This document shows positions 11,725-21,209 of a stretch of DNA of 42,160 bases, in pieces. The stretch is from Sneathiellales bacterium (GTDB lineage: Bacteria; Pseudomonadota; Alphaproteobacteria; Minwuiales; Minwuiaceae): positions 1-42,160 of the forward strand of contig JALXAG010000215.1 in NCBI GenBank assembly GCA_026992315.1, given 5' to 3'. A model generated the notes under the pieces. It saw only the letters and a list, made by a program, of their open reading frames with translations, made no database searches and was not told the origin of the DNA. The first letter of the stretch is position 1, and each line of letters begins with the position of its first letter. Position numbers and translations under genes: made by a program.

Positions 11725-12807
11725 GTGTCCGCAAGCAATCAGAGCACGATAAGCACGCTATCCGCCGATGCCCTGCCGCGCGCCGTCGAATGGCGGCAGG
11801 GAGAGCTGTACCTTCTCGATCAGACCCGGCTGCCCCATGAAGCGGCGATGGAAAAACAGGAAAGCGCCGAACAGGTCTGGCAGGCGATCAAGATGCTGAA
11901 GGTTCGCGGCGCCCCGGCCATCGGGGTCGCGGGGGCCTATGGCCTGTGCGTTGCCATGCGCGGGCACAGGGATCTGACGGCCGAGGCGTTCCTGGCCGAG
12001 ATGGACCGTCAGGCCGCTTATCTGGACAGTTCCCGGCCCACGGCGGTCAATCTCGGCTGGGCCTTGAAGCGCATGTGCGATGCCGCCCGGCGTTCCGCCG
12101 CCGGTGACGGGCGGGCGCTGTATGACGTGCTGGTGGCGGAGGCCGAAGCGATTCACGAGGAGGACCGCCGGCTGTGCCTGGGGATGGGGCTGAACGGGGC
12201 GGATCTGATCCGCGATGGCATGGGCATTCTCACCCACTGCAATGCCGGGGCGCTGGCCACCTCCGAACTGGGCACGGCCACCGCGCCGATGTATGTGGCC
12301 CAGAGCCGCGGGGTGAAGTTCCGTGTCTATGCCGACGAAACCCGCCCGCTGCTGCAGGGGGCGCGGCTGACGGTATGGGAGCTGCAGCGTTCGGGCATAG
12401 ACGTTACCCTGATCACCGACAACATGGCCGCGCAGATGATGAAGGAGGGCCGGATCGACCTGGTGATCACCGGCACCGACCGTGTGGCGGCCAATGGCGA
12501 TGTCGCCAACAAGATCGGCACGCTGGGGGTCGCCATTCTGGCACGGTATTTCGACATTCCCTTCTACGTCGCCTGCCCCTCCTCGACCATCGATCTGAAC
12601 GCGGCGACGGGGGAGGACATCCCGATCGAGGAGCGGGACGAAGAAGAGGTAACGGCCTTCGGCGGCCGCCGTACGGCGCCGGAGGGGGTCGGCGTCCGCA
12701 ATCCTGCCTTCGACGTCACCCCCAACGCGCTGGTCGCCGGGTTGATCACGGAAAAAGGCATCGTGCGCGCGCCTTATGAGGAAAATCTGCGCGCGCTGTT
12801 CGGCTGA
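11725..12807 (+). CDS. mtnA: S-methyl-5-thioribose-1-phosphate isomerase
   Basis: KMLKVRGAPAIGVAGAYG, GILTHCNAGALATSELGTATAPMY, VYADETRPLLQGARLTVWEL, ITGTDRVAANGDVANKIGT; GTG start with AAGGAG RBS (listed ORF over-extended). Confidence 0.93.
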   Translation: MSASNQSTISTLSADALPRAVEWRQGELYLLDQTRLPHEAAMEKQESAEQVWQAIKMLKVRGAPAIGVAGAYGLCVAMRGHRDLTAEAFLAEMDRQAAYLDSSRPTAVNLGWALKRMCDAARRSAAGDGRALYDVLVAEAEAIHEEDRRLCLGMGLNGADLIRDGMGILTHCNAGALATSELGTATAPMYVAQSRGVKFRVYADETRPLLQGARLTVWELQRSGIDVTLITDNMAAQMMKEGRIDLVITGTDRVAANGDVANKIGTLGVAILARYFDIPFYVACPSSTIDLNAATGEDIPIEERDEEEVTAFGGRRTAPEGVGVRNPAFDVTPNALVAGLITEKGIVRAPYEENLRALFG

Positions 12808-12862
12808 CGGCATCCGGCGCTATCAATGATCATTTGTGCAATTTCGAAGGAGAGGGCATTTC

Positions 12863-14917
12863 ATGGAATCGCTCTGGCGTGATCGGGATGCTGCCGATTA
12901 TATCGCCCGTTATGGGGAACGCGGCATTGGCGAGGACCTGGCCCTGCGGGTCTACACGACGCGTCTGCTGGGGGGGGATCCGCGCCTGGTGCTGCATGGC
13001 GGGGGGAACACGTCGGTCAAGACACGGATGAAGGATCTGCTCGGCGACGAGCACGAGGTGCTCTGCGTCAAGGGCAGCGGCTGGGACATGGCGGTGATCG
13101 AACCGGAGGGGCTGCCCGCGGTCAGGCTTGCCCCCCTGCAGCGCCTGCGCGACCGCGACGTGCTGAGCGATGAGGACATGGTGGCCTTTCAGCGGGCCAA
13201 TCTGCTCGATCCCGCCGCGCCCAACCCCTCGGTGGAGACATTGCTGCATGCCTTCCTGCCGCATAAATTCATCGATCACACCCATGCGCTGGCAGTGCTT
13301 TCCATCTCCGATCAGCCCGATGGCGAGGCGATCTGCCGCGATGTCTACGGCGATGAAATGGCGATCGTGCCCTTCATCATGCCGGGTTTCGACCTGGCCC
13401 GCGCCGCGGCGGAGGTTTACGAAAACAATCCGGATGTGGCCGGGCTGATCCTGCACAAGCACGGTATTTTCACCTTCGCCGATACGGCCCGGGAATCCTA
13501 TGAGCGGATGATCGCGATGGTCAGCCGGGCCGAAGCGCGCATCGCCGCTGCCGGGCGCAGGGTTTTTCCCGTGGCTTCCCTGCCGCAGCGGCTTGCCGCC
13601 ACGGCCGATATTGCCCCCGTTATTCGCGGCGCCTGTGCCATGGATCGCGGCGATGGCAGATGGGACCGTCTGATCTGCGATTTCCGCAGCGGCGGGCGGA
13701 TTACCGAATTCGTCAACCATGCCGACCTGGCCGATCTGGCCGGGCGGGGCGTCGTCACCCCCGATCATATCATCCGCACCAAGAATTGGCCGCTGGTGCT
13801 GCCGGCGCCTGCGGCGGAAGATCCGGCCGCGTTCAGGAAAACGGTAAGGGAACGGGTCGCCGATTATCAGGCGCTCTATCATGACTATTTCACCCGCAAC
13901 AACGCCCGTCTCGGCGGGGTAAAGACAGAACTGGATCCGATGCCGCGGGTGGCGCTGGTGCCCGGTATCGGCCTGTTCGGCATGGGCAAGAGCAAACGGG
14001 ATGCCATCATCGCCGCCGATCTGGCCGAGGCGGCGATAAGCTGCATTCTCGATGCCGAGGCCGTCGGCCGCTATGAGGCGCTGCCGCCCGAAAAACTGTT
14101 CGATATGGAATACTGGTCCCTTGAACAGGCCAAGCTGGGCAAGGCAGCGGAAAAGCCGCTGGCGCGCCAGGTGGCGGCGATTACCGGCGGCGCCGGGGCC
14201 ATCGGGCGGGCGACCGCCCTGCTGTTCGCCGCCAATGGCGCCGAGGTGGCGGTGCTGGATCTGGACGGCGATGCCGCCGCTGCCGTGGCGGCGGAAACCG
14301 GTGCTCATGCCCTGGGGCTGGCCTGCGATGTGACCGATCCTGCGGCAATACAGGCCGCTTTCAGCCGCATCTGTGAAAATTTCGGCGGCATCGATATCGT
14401 CGTTTCCAATGCCGGGGCTGCCTGGCAGGGACGGATCGGGGAACTGGATGACGGCGTTTTGCGCAAAAGCTTCGAGCTGAACTTCTTCGCCCATCAGAAC
14501 GTTTCCAAGGCTGCCGTGGCCGTGATGCGCGCCCAGGGCACCGGCGGGGTGCTGCTGTACAACACCTCGAAACAGGCGATCAATCCCGGCCCCGATTTCG
14601 GCGCATACGGCCTGCCGAAGGCGGCGACGCTGTTTCTGTCCCGTCAATATGCCCTCGAATACGGCCGGGACGGCATTCGCGCCAATGCGGTCAATGCCGA
14701 CCGGATCAGAAGCGGTCTGCTGTCGGACGAGATGATCGCCGCCCGTGCCCGCGCCCGGGGCCTCAGCGAGGAGGATTACATGGCCGGCAATCTGCTGGGG
14801 CTGGAAGTTACGGCCGAGGATGTTGCCCAGGCTTTTCTGCACCATGCGCTGGCACGCAAGACCACAGGGGATGTCACCACCGTCGATGGCGGCAATATCG
14901 CTGCCTGTCTGCGCTGA
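12863..14917 (+). CDS. Bifunctional class II aldolase / short-chain dehydrogenase
   Basis: Aldolase_II domain (LHGGGNTSVKTR, FIDHTHALAVL, LILHKHGIFTFADTARESYERM) fused to an SDR (AITGGAGAIGRATALLFAANGAEVAVLDLD, VSNAGAAWQG, YGLPKAATLFLSRQYALEYGRDGIRANAV); AAGGAGAG RBS before ATG 12863. Confidence 0.9.
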   Translation: MESLWRDRDAADYIARYGERGIGEDLALRVYTTRLLGGDPRLVLHGGGNTSVKTRMKDLLGDEHEVLCVKGSGWDMAVIEPEGLPAVRLAPLQRLRDRDVLSDEDMVAFQRANLLDPAAPNPSVETLLHAFLPHKFIDHTHALAVLSISDQPDGEAICRDVYGDEMAIVPFIMPGFDLARAAAEVYENNPDVAGLILHKHGIFTFADTARESYERMIAMVSRAEARIAAAGRRVFPVASLPQRLAATADIAPVIRGACAMDRGDGRWDRLICDFRSGGRITEFVNHADLADLAGRGVVTPDHIIRTKNWPLVLPAPAAEDPAAFRKTVRERVADYQALYHDYFTRNNARLGGVKTELDPMPRVALVPGIGLFGMGKSKRDAIIAADLAEAAISCILDAEAVGRYEALPPEKLFDMEYWSLEQAKLGKAAEKPLARQVAAITGGAGAIGRATALLFAANGAEVAVLDLDGDAAAAVAAETGAHALGLACDVTDPAAIQAAFSRICENFGGIDIVVSNAGAAWQGRIGELDDGVLRKSFELNFFAHQNVSKAAVAVMRAQGTGGVLLYNTSKQAINPGPDFGAYGLPKAATLFLSRQYALEYGRDGIRANAVNADRIRSGLLSDEMIAARARARGLSEEDYMAGNLLGLEVTAEDVAQAFLHHALARKTTGDVTTVDGGNIAACLR

Positions 14918-15053
14918 TTTTTACGTTTTTCTCCTGTTGAATCCAGCGGGATAGGGAATATCTGTTAGAAATACGCACCGAGGCTGCTAAGCTTCGTGTG
15001 CGGCCGTGCCGCCGGCGGTGCGGATTCCCGATCTTTCGACAATGGGGGTAGCG

Positions 15054-16274
15054 ATGACGGAACAGGGCGATTCCAGGCAGGGCGACATCGCCGATCGGAG
15101 CGGCGGCGAAGGAAAGGAAAAGCCTTCTCTTGCCCGCCGCATGGCAGAAACCGTCGTCGGTATGGCCGTGCTGGCGCTGATCGGCTATGGCGCTTTTGCC
15201 CTGCATGGGAAAAGACTGGAAGCCCTGCAGCGCACCCCTGCGATGAACGAATATCCCTGGGCGTTGCGCAGCGCTACTGTCGAACGCCAGGACCTGACCG
15301 TCGGCTTTCCGGTTCTCGCCCGGATGGATTCGCGCAGCGAAGTGACGATCTCCCCGCAGATTTCCGGTGTCATTCAGCAATTGGGCCCGCGGGAGGGGCA
15401 GGCGGTCAAAAAAGGCTGGCTGCTGGCCCGCATCGATACGCTGGAGCTTGAAAACAGCCTGGCGGCCCTGAAGGCCAGCCTGGCCGGGGCCAAGGCCGAT
15501 GCCGATTATCAGGCCAAGGAGCTGAAGCGGCAGAAGGCATTGCTGAAAAAAGGCTTTGCCGCACAGGATCTCGTCGACCGGCTCAGTGCCCAGCTCGATG
15601 CATCCCGCCAGCGGGTCAAGCAGCTTCGCGGGCAGATCGAGGCGCTGAAGACCCGCCTGGCCTATGGCACCATTCTTTCCCCCGTCGATGGCGTGATCGC
15701 CGCCCGTCTGCAGGAAGTGGGCGATCTGGCCAGCCCGGGGCGGCCGCTGTACCGCATCACCGCCGAGGGCGGGGTGAAAATATCCGTCTCCGTTCCCCAG
15801 CACGTGCTGGAGAAGCTGCAACCCGGCAGCAAGATCGTTCTCACCCAGGACGACCGGCAGCAAACGGTTCGCGTCACCCGGATCTTTCCCGATCTCGATG
15901 CCCTGTCTCTGGGCACGGTGGAAGCGGATGTGGACAGGATGCCCTTTCGCCTGCCCAGCGGTGCCCGGATTCCCGGGCGTGTGATCATGGCCGAATATCC
16001 GGGCAGTCTGGTGGTGCCGCTGGCGGCGGTGGCGTTTTCCCCCGATGACCGGCGGGGCGTCGTCTTCAAGCTGCAGCGCAAGGATGGCGAAAACGGCTAT
16101 GTGCTGAAAAGGGTGCCTGTGCAGATTGCGGCCCGGGGGCATGAAGGCGTTGGCGTCAAGGGCGATCTGCAGCCCGGCGACAAGGTGGTGACGGCGAAGG
16201 AAAGCATTCTGCTGAGCCTGCGGGACAACGATCCCGTCGTGCCGGAGCCGGAAAGCCGGGAGCCGCGCCAGTGA
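15054..16274 (+). CDS. RND efflux periplasmic adaptor subunit (HlyD/MFP family)
   Basis: Single N-terminal TM, RMDSRSEVTISPQISGVIQQLGPREGQAVKKGWLLARID, coiled coil and ILSPVDGVIAARLQEVGDLASPG lipoyl half. Confidence 0.9.
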   Translation: MTEQGDSRQGDIADRSGGEGKEKPSLARRMAETVVGMAVLALIGYGAFALHGKRLEALQRTPAMNEYPWALRSATVERQDLTVGFPVLARMDSRSEVTISPQISGVIQQLGPREGQAVKKGWLLARIDTLELENSLAALKASLAGAKADADYQAKELKRQKALLKKGFAAQDLVDRLSAQLDASRQRVKQLRGQIEALKTRLAYGTILSPVDGVIAARLQEVGDLASPGRPLYRITAEGGVKISVSVPQHVLEKLQPGSKIVLTQDDRQQTVRVTRIFPDLDALSLGTVEADVDRMPFRLPSGARIPGRVIMAEYPGSLVVPLAAVAFSPDDRRGVVFKLQRKDGENGYVLKRVPVQIAARGHEGVGVKGDLQPGDKVVTAKESILLSLRDNDPVVPEPESREPRQ

Positions 16275-19200
16275 AAGCGGTTCTCTCGCAGAAGCACGTC
16301 ATCCTTGCCCTGTATCTGCTGATCGTGCTGGCCGGCATCTTTGCCTATCGCAAAATACCGTACAATCTGTTCCCCAATGTCAACCGGCCAATGGTTTCCG
16401 TTGTCGTGCAATGGCCGGGCGCGGCATCGGACGATGTGGCGCGCGAGGTCACCCACCCGCTGGAGGTGCGCTTGGCCGCCATCGACGGGGTGCGCAAGGT
16501 CACATCGACTTCGCGCGATGAGGTGTCGGCGGTGCGGGTGGAATTCGAATACGGCATCAGCATCGAGGATGCCGCCAACCGCGTGACCACGGAACTGCCC
16601 AGGGTCACCGGCAGTTTCCCGGCGGGAACCCGCAGCCCGCTGGTGCTCAAGATCACCGAGGCCGCCCGTCCGGCCGTGGTGCTGGCGGCCAGCCCGGCCG
16701 AGGGCTACGATCTGGATCTGGGGCAGGTGCGCCGGATCGCCGCCAACCCCCTGCGTGATGCCCTGCTGCGTCTTGACGATGTGGCCGAGGTGGAGATCTT
16801 CGGCGGCGATATTCGCCAGGTGGCCGTCGATCTGGACCGCAACAGGCTGCAGGCCTACAACATTACCGTGGCACAGGTGGCCCGGGCGCTGGAAAACGCC
16901 AATCTCTCCTTCCCCGCGGGGCTGGTGCACCGCGAAGGGCTGCGTCTGCTGCTGACGGCCAGGCGTCTGGCGGAACTGCCAGCCGATCTGGCGGCGGTTC
17001 TGGTGCCGTTGCCCGGCGGCAGGCATGTGCGTGTCGGCGATCTCGGCCGGGTCGGCTGGGGGGCGAAGGATCCGACATCGCTGTATCGCGGCGATATGCG
17101 CCCTGCCGTTGCCGTATCGGTACTGCGCAGCGAACACGGCACCGCCGATGCGACCGTGCGCAGGGTGAACGAAGCCCTGCCCGAACTGCGCAAACAGTTT
17201 CCGATGCTCAATCTTTCCGTTGCCGATACCCAGGGGCGGCTGATCCATCTGACGGTGGATAACATGCTCTCCTCCCTGCGCGATGCGGTGATCATGACCC
17301 TGGCGGTGATTTTGCTGTTTCTCAGCAATTCCCGCGCCGCCTTCATCACGGCGCTGTCCATACCCTTCACCTATCTGATGACCTTCGCCATCCTCTGGCT
17401 GATCGGTTACGAATTCGATATGGTGACGCTCAGCGCCATTATCATTGCCGTCGGGCGGCTGGCCGACGATGCCATCGTCGTGATGGAAAACATTGAACGG
17501 CGCATGCGCCAGAATGGCGAACCGGGCATGCTGGCGGCGGTACGCGGCACGTCGGAAATTCTTCGCGCCGATGCTTCCGGCACGGTCACGACCATCGCGG
17601 TGCTGGTGCCGATCATGTTTGTCGGCGGGTTCGTGCAGACGGTTCTGCGGCCGCTGACGGTGACGCTTTCCATTGCGCTGGCGGCATCGCTGATCGTTTC
17701 CGTGACCATCATTCCGCTGATGGTGCCCTGGCTGCTGAAGCCGGGCAGCCGCGATCCGCTGGGCTGGGTCCTGCGTCCCTTCGACCGCTTTTTCATTACG
17801 CCGGTGCGCAGCTTTTATGTGGCGCTGGTGAAGGTGGCATTGCGCCGTCCGCTGGCCGTCGTGCTGTTTTTCGTCGCTGTATTCGCCTTTTCCCTGCCGC
17901 AGCTCAGGGTTCTGGGCCGGGAGCTGATGCCGCTGATGGATACGGGGGTGCTGAAGATCAGTTTCGAAGCCGAACCCGATACCGATGAAGCGCGGATGAA
18001 GCGCATCGCCCGGCAGATCGAAGAGGCGCTGAAGGCCGAGGTGCCCGAAGACTGGATCCTGAATGTTTCCACGGTTATCGGGGCGGAACCGGGGGTGAAG
18101 TCCCTGGGCGGCGATCAGGTTTTTCAGAAGGGATCGGTGACCGTCAATCTGATCAATCGGTTCCGCCGCGACCGCAGCATTTACGATATCGAAGAAGGGC
18201 TGCGCAAGCGGGTCAACCGCATTGCCGGGCTGATTTTCGCCAATGTCGTCGAATTCGGGGCGACGCCCTTATCCTCCATCCGCGCGACGGTCGATGTGAT
18301 GATCACCGGCGAGGATCCGGTCGTGCTCAACCGGCTGGGCGATGAGGTGATGACCCGCCTGCGCAAGGTCAGGGGGCTGACGGGGATAGAACGCACCTGG
18401 CAGGGCGATGCCGCCCGCCTCAACCTTGAGATCGACCCGGTGAAGGCGCGCTTGTACGGGCTGACCGCCGGCGATGTGGCGGCCCAGGTCGCCGCGCAGG
18501 TCAAGGGCATTCCGGGCGGTACCCTGCGCGTGCCGGCGGAAAACGCCATTCCGGTTCTGGTGCGTCTGCAGCCGGGGCAACGCTCCCTGCCGGAGGATAT
18601 CGCCGCCCTGCCGATCCGTACGGCGGCGGGGCGCTATGTGCCCTTATCGGCCATGGCCGATCCGCAGATCATTCGCGCGGCGACAGCGGAAACCCATGAA
18701 GCCCTGCTGCCGACGATCGATGTTCTCGGTTATCGCGGCGATATCGATGTCATTCACCTGCATGAAAACGTCGAACGGGCCCTGGCCGATCTGCCGCTGC
18801 CAAAGGGCTATACGATCAGCTATGAGGGCGAATACAAGCAGGCGGTCGAATCCTTCCGCCGTCTCGGCGTTTCGCTGGGGCTCGGCCTCATTCTGCTGTT
18901 TCTGATGCTGATCGTCACCTTCCGTTCCTTTATCGATCCGCTGGCGGTCATGGGCAGCCTGCCGTTATCGGTGATCGGCGGGGCCTGGGCGCTGATGCTG
19001 GCCGGGAAACACGGTTCCATGCCCGCTTTCATGGGGCTGATCCTGCTGATGGGCATTGCCGTGAACAACGGTATTCTGCTGATCGATTTCGCCCGACGCG
19101 CCCAGGAAGACGGGATGGCGCTGAAGGATGCGATTCTCAAGGCGGTCGAATTGCGCACCCGCCCCATTCTGATGACGGCCGGTGCCTCCGCCATCGGCAT

Positions 19201-19366
19201 GGTGCCGATCGCCATGGAATGGGCGGTGGGTATCGAACGCCTTTCGCCGCTGGCGGTGGTGGCGATAGGCGGGTTGCTGGTCGGCACCTTCCTGACCCTC
19301 CTCGTCGTGCCGGTGTTCTATTATCTGCTGGAATCCCTGCGGCTGCGTTTCTCTCATAAGGCGTGA
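16271..19366 (+). CDS. RND efflux transporter permease
   Basis: 1031 aa; RKIPYNLFPNVNRPMVSVVVQWPGAASDDVAREVTHPLE; TM4 GRLADDAIVVMENIERR; overlaps adaptor stop. Confidence 0.95.
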   Translation: MKAVLSQKHVILALYLLIVLAGIFAYRKIPYNLFPNVNRPMVSVVVQWPGAASDDVAREVTHPLEVRLAAIDGVRKVTSTSRDEVSAVRVEFEYGISIEDAANRVTTELPRVTGSFPAGTRSPLVLKITEAARPAVVLAASPAEGYDLDLGQVRRIAANPLRDALLRLDDVAEVEIFGGDIRQVAVDLDRNRLQAYNITVAQVARALENANLSFPAGLVHREGLRLLLTARRLAELPADLAAVLVPLPGGRHVRVGDLGRVGWGAKDPTSLYRGDMRPAVAVSVLRSEHGTADATVRRVNEALPELRKQFPMLNLSVADTQGRLIHLTVDNMLSSLRDAVIMTLAVILLFLSNSRAAFITALSIPFTYLMTFAILWLIGYEFDMVTLSAIIIAVGRLADDAIVVMENIERRMRQNGEPGMLAAVRGTSEILRADASGTVTTIAVLVPIMFVGGFVQTVLRPLTVTLSIALAASLIVSVTIIPLMVPWLLKPGSRDPLGWVLRPFDRFFITPVRSFYVALVKVALRRPLAVVLFFVAVFAFSLPQLRVLGRELMPLMDTGVLKISFEAEPDTDEARMKRIARQIEEALKAEVPEDWILNVSTVIGAEPGVKSLGGDQVFQKGSVTVNLINRFRRDRSIYDIEEGLRKRVNRIAGLIFANVVEFGATPLSSIRATVDVMITGEDPVVLNRLGDEVMTRLRKVRGLTGIERTWQGDAARLNLEIDPVKARLYGLTAGDVAAQVAAQVKGIPGGTLRVPAENAIPVLVRLQPGQRSLPEDIAALPIRTAAGRYVPLSAMADPQIIRAATAETHEALLPTIDVLGYRGDIDVIHLHENVERALADLPLPKGYTISYEGEYKQAVESFRRLGVSLGLGLILLFLMLIVTFRSFIDPLAVMGSLPLSVIGGAWALMLAGKHGSMPAFMGLILLMGIAVNNGILLIDFARRAQEDGMALKDAILKAVELRTRPILMTAGASAIGMVPIAMEWAVGIERLSPLAVVAIGGLLVGTFLTLLVVPVFYYLLESLRLRFSHKA

Positions 19367-19494
19367 TGATCTTCGACATATGCAACCCTTGCATGCGTGT
19401 GGCGGGCTGCAGGAGAGTCGGGTTTCTTTACACATTGCCGCGATCCGGCAGGGGATGGAATCCTATTTCATTGTAAGCAAACAAATTTTTTTCA

Positions 19495-19509
19495 TGGCAT
19501 GTTTTTTGC
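19495..19509 (+). promoter_or_regulatory. Candidate sigma-54 (RpoN) -24/-12 promoter
   Basis: TGGCATG-TTTT-TTGC matches consensus TGGCACG-N4-TTGC with GG-N10-GC spacing, upstream of PEP-CTERM gene at 19583. Confidence 0.7.
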
Positions 19510-19564
19510 TTGTTTTTGTGTAGATGCAGTTTGATGCAATGAGCAGGCCACACACAAAAACAAG
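19509..19564. repeat. 13-bp perfect inverted repeat with 30-bp spacer
   Basis: CTTGTTTTTGTGT (19509-19521) and ACACAAAAACAAG (19552-19564). Confidence 0.8.
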
Positions 19565-19582
19565 GCCGTTACGGAGAACGAC

Positions 19583-20254
19583 ATGCTGAAGAAAATGAAC
19601 ACAGCACTCATGGCTCTTACCCTGGTAATGGGGGTTGGGCTGGCGGCGCAGTCGCAGGCTGCGACCTATACGATCGATTTCGACACGCTTCCCGGCGGCG
19701 GTGCCCTGGCTGACGGTTCGGTGCTGAGCGATCAGTATTCGGCCTGGGGGGTGACCTTTTCCGGTTTCGAGAACGGCTCTCCTGTGGAACAGCCTTTGGC
19801 AACAACGGCGTTTTCCTTCGAAAACGGCGGCGCGCCGGTGGCGGGTAACGTACTGGAAAACCGGGATGTCAACAATTCCCGTGCCGATGTGATCCGCATT
19901 GAATTTGCCAGCGGCGTTTCCGGCATCGAGTTCGATTTCATCCCCTTTGGCTCAAGCGGGCCCGACACGCAATTCAAGGCCTATGATGCGGCGGATAATC
20001 TTCTGCTCAGCACCACGGCGGGCGGTCCTGCCGGATCATATATCAATTTCCATTATACGGGGCTGAGCGGCCTGAGCGGCGTTGCCCGCCTCGATATTCT
20101 TCAGCCCAACGATTCCTGGGTCTGGGGACTGGATAATTTCCGCTTTACCAGCAATGCCGGTCCGACCTCGGTGCCGGAGCCGGGGACGCTGGCGCTGCTG
20201 GGCATCGGCCTTGCCGGGCTCGGTGCGCTGCGGCGGCGGAAATCTGCTGCCTGA
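19583..20254 (+). CDS. PEP-CTERM sorting domain-containing protein
   Basis: Signal peptide MLKKMNTALMALTLVMGVGLAAQSQA; C-terminal VPEPGTLALLGIGLAGLGALRRRK. Confidence 0.93.
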   Translation: MLKKMNTALMALTLVMGVGLAAQSQAATYTIDFDTLPGGGALADGSVLSDQYSAWGVTFSGFENGSPVEQPLATTAFSFENGGAPVAGNVLENRDVNNSRADVIRIEFASGVSGIEFDFIPFGSSGPDTQFKAYDAADNLLLSTTAGGPAGSYINFHYTGLSGLSGVARLDILQPNDSWVWGLDNFRFTSNAGPTSVPEPGTLALLGIGLAGLGALRRRKSAA

Positions 20255-20371
20255 GCGATTGAACGGTCATTTTTATCGACGGGATCGGGCGGAGTGGTTT
20301 GGTGCCGCTTCGCCCTTTCCTTTCATGAGCGGAGCGGAATTTCCCGCTAGCATGCTACAAGGGGGTGGAAC

Positions 20372-21109
20372 ATGAAAAACAATATTCTGGCAGGGGTGAT
20401 TGCCGTTCTGTCCTTATGGTTGGGAGGGCAGGCACAGGCGGCCCTTCTTTTCGATCAGAATGTCACACCCGATGTGATCTTCGGTTCCGGCAACAGTAAT
20501 GGCGGCTGGACGGTTGACCGGCGCAATGGCGTCGAAGTGGGGCTGCGGGCGAAGAAGCGTTTCGTCGGCGATGTCAACAGCAACGGCGATGGCACCTACA
20601 GCCACGATGCCGGCCCCTATTCGCCCGGCAGCAGCGTTGCCCTGTGGAATTACGAGATGGCCGTCAATGTCGATTATAACGGGACAAGTTTCTACACATT
20701 GGCCGATACGCAGATCCTGCTTTCCATCGATACCGATGGCGGTGCGGGGGTCAGCTATGTCACCTTTCCGATTTTCGCTTTTGGCGATAACGCCTACGGT
20801 ACCAACAGCACACCCAATGGCGGCGGGACGGTAACGAACAACCCTGCTGTCTATGGCGGGCTGAACGTTGTGCAGAATTCCCAGAATCTCGGTTTCGGGT
20901 CGCCGGCCTTTTTCGATCCTTCCGCCGATGCGGAATGGAATTTCAGGCTGCAGGTCTTCGATGCCGGCGGATCGACATTGCTGGCCGAATCGGAAATTAC
21001 GGTCATAGTCGGCAATGGTGCCACCGCTGTGCCGGAGCCGGGGACGCTGGCGCTTCTCGGTATCGGCCTTGCCGGGCTGGGCGCGCTGCGACGCAGGCGC
21101 CGGTCCTGA
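20372..21109 (+). CDS. PEP-CTERM sorting domain-containing protein
   Basis: Signal peptide MKNNILAGVIAVLSLWLGGQAQA; C-terminal VPEPGTLALLGIGLAGLGALRRRRRS. Confidence 0.93.
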   Translation: MKNNILAGVIAVLSLWLGGQAQAALLFDQNVTPDVIFGSGNSNGGWTVDRRNGVEVGLRAKKRFVGDVNSNGDGTYSHDAGPYSPGSSVALWNYEMAVNVDYNGTSFYTLADTQILLSIDTDGGAGVSYVTFPIFAFGDNAYGTNSTPNGGGTVTNNPAVYGGLNVVQNSQNLGFGSPAFFDPSADAEWNFRLQVFDAGGSTLLAESEITVIVGNGATAVPEPGTLALLGIGLAGLGALRRRRRS

Positions 21110-21171
21110 AGGACAGACTGAAAGCGCTTTTGCTGGCTGATAGCCGCGGGCGTCTGAAAGGTTTTTGCATC

Positions 21172-21200
21172 ATGCCGGGGTCGTTATGGCCCCGGCATTT
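21172..21200. terminator. Bidirectional terminator-like hairpin between convergent genes
   Basis: ATGCCGGGG-TCGTTATGG-CCCCGGCAT, 9-bp perfect stem. Confidence 0.65.
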
Positions 21201-21209
21201 CATTTGCTG

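Noticed and set aside
12966-12977. G8 run in the aldolase gene as a phase-variation tract
   Set aside because: Encodes a LGGD segment that fits the conserved family sequence, deep inside the coding region; ordinary high-GC coding.
12830-14845. 671-aa minus-strand ORF opposite the aldolase/SDR gene
   Set aside because: Antisense shadow ORF of a clearly conserved fusion protein; His/Gly/Arg-rich low-complexity translation.
20255-20371. Second sigma-54 promoter before the downstream PEP-CTERM gene
   Set aside because: Scanned for GG-N10-GC with TTGC; no convincing match found.
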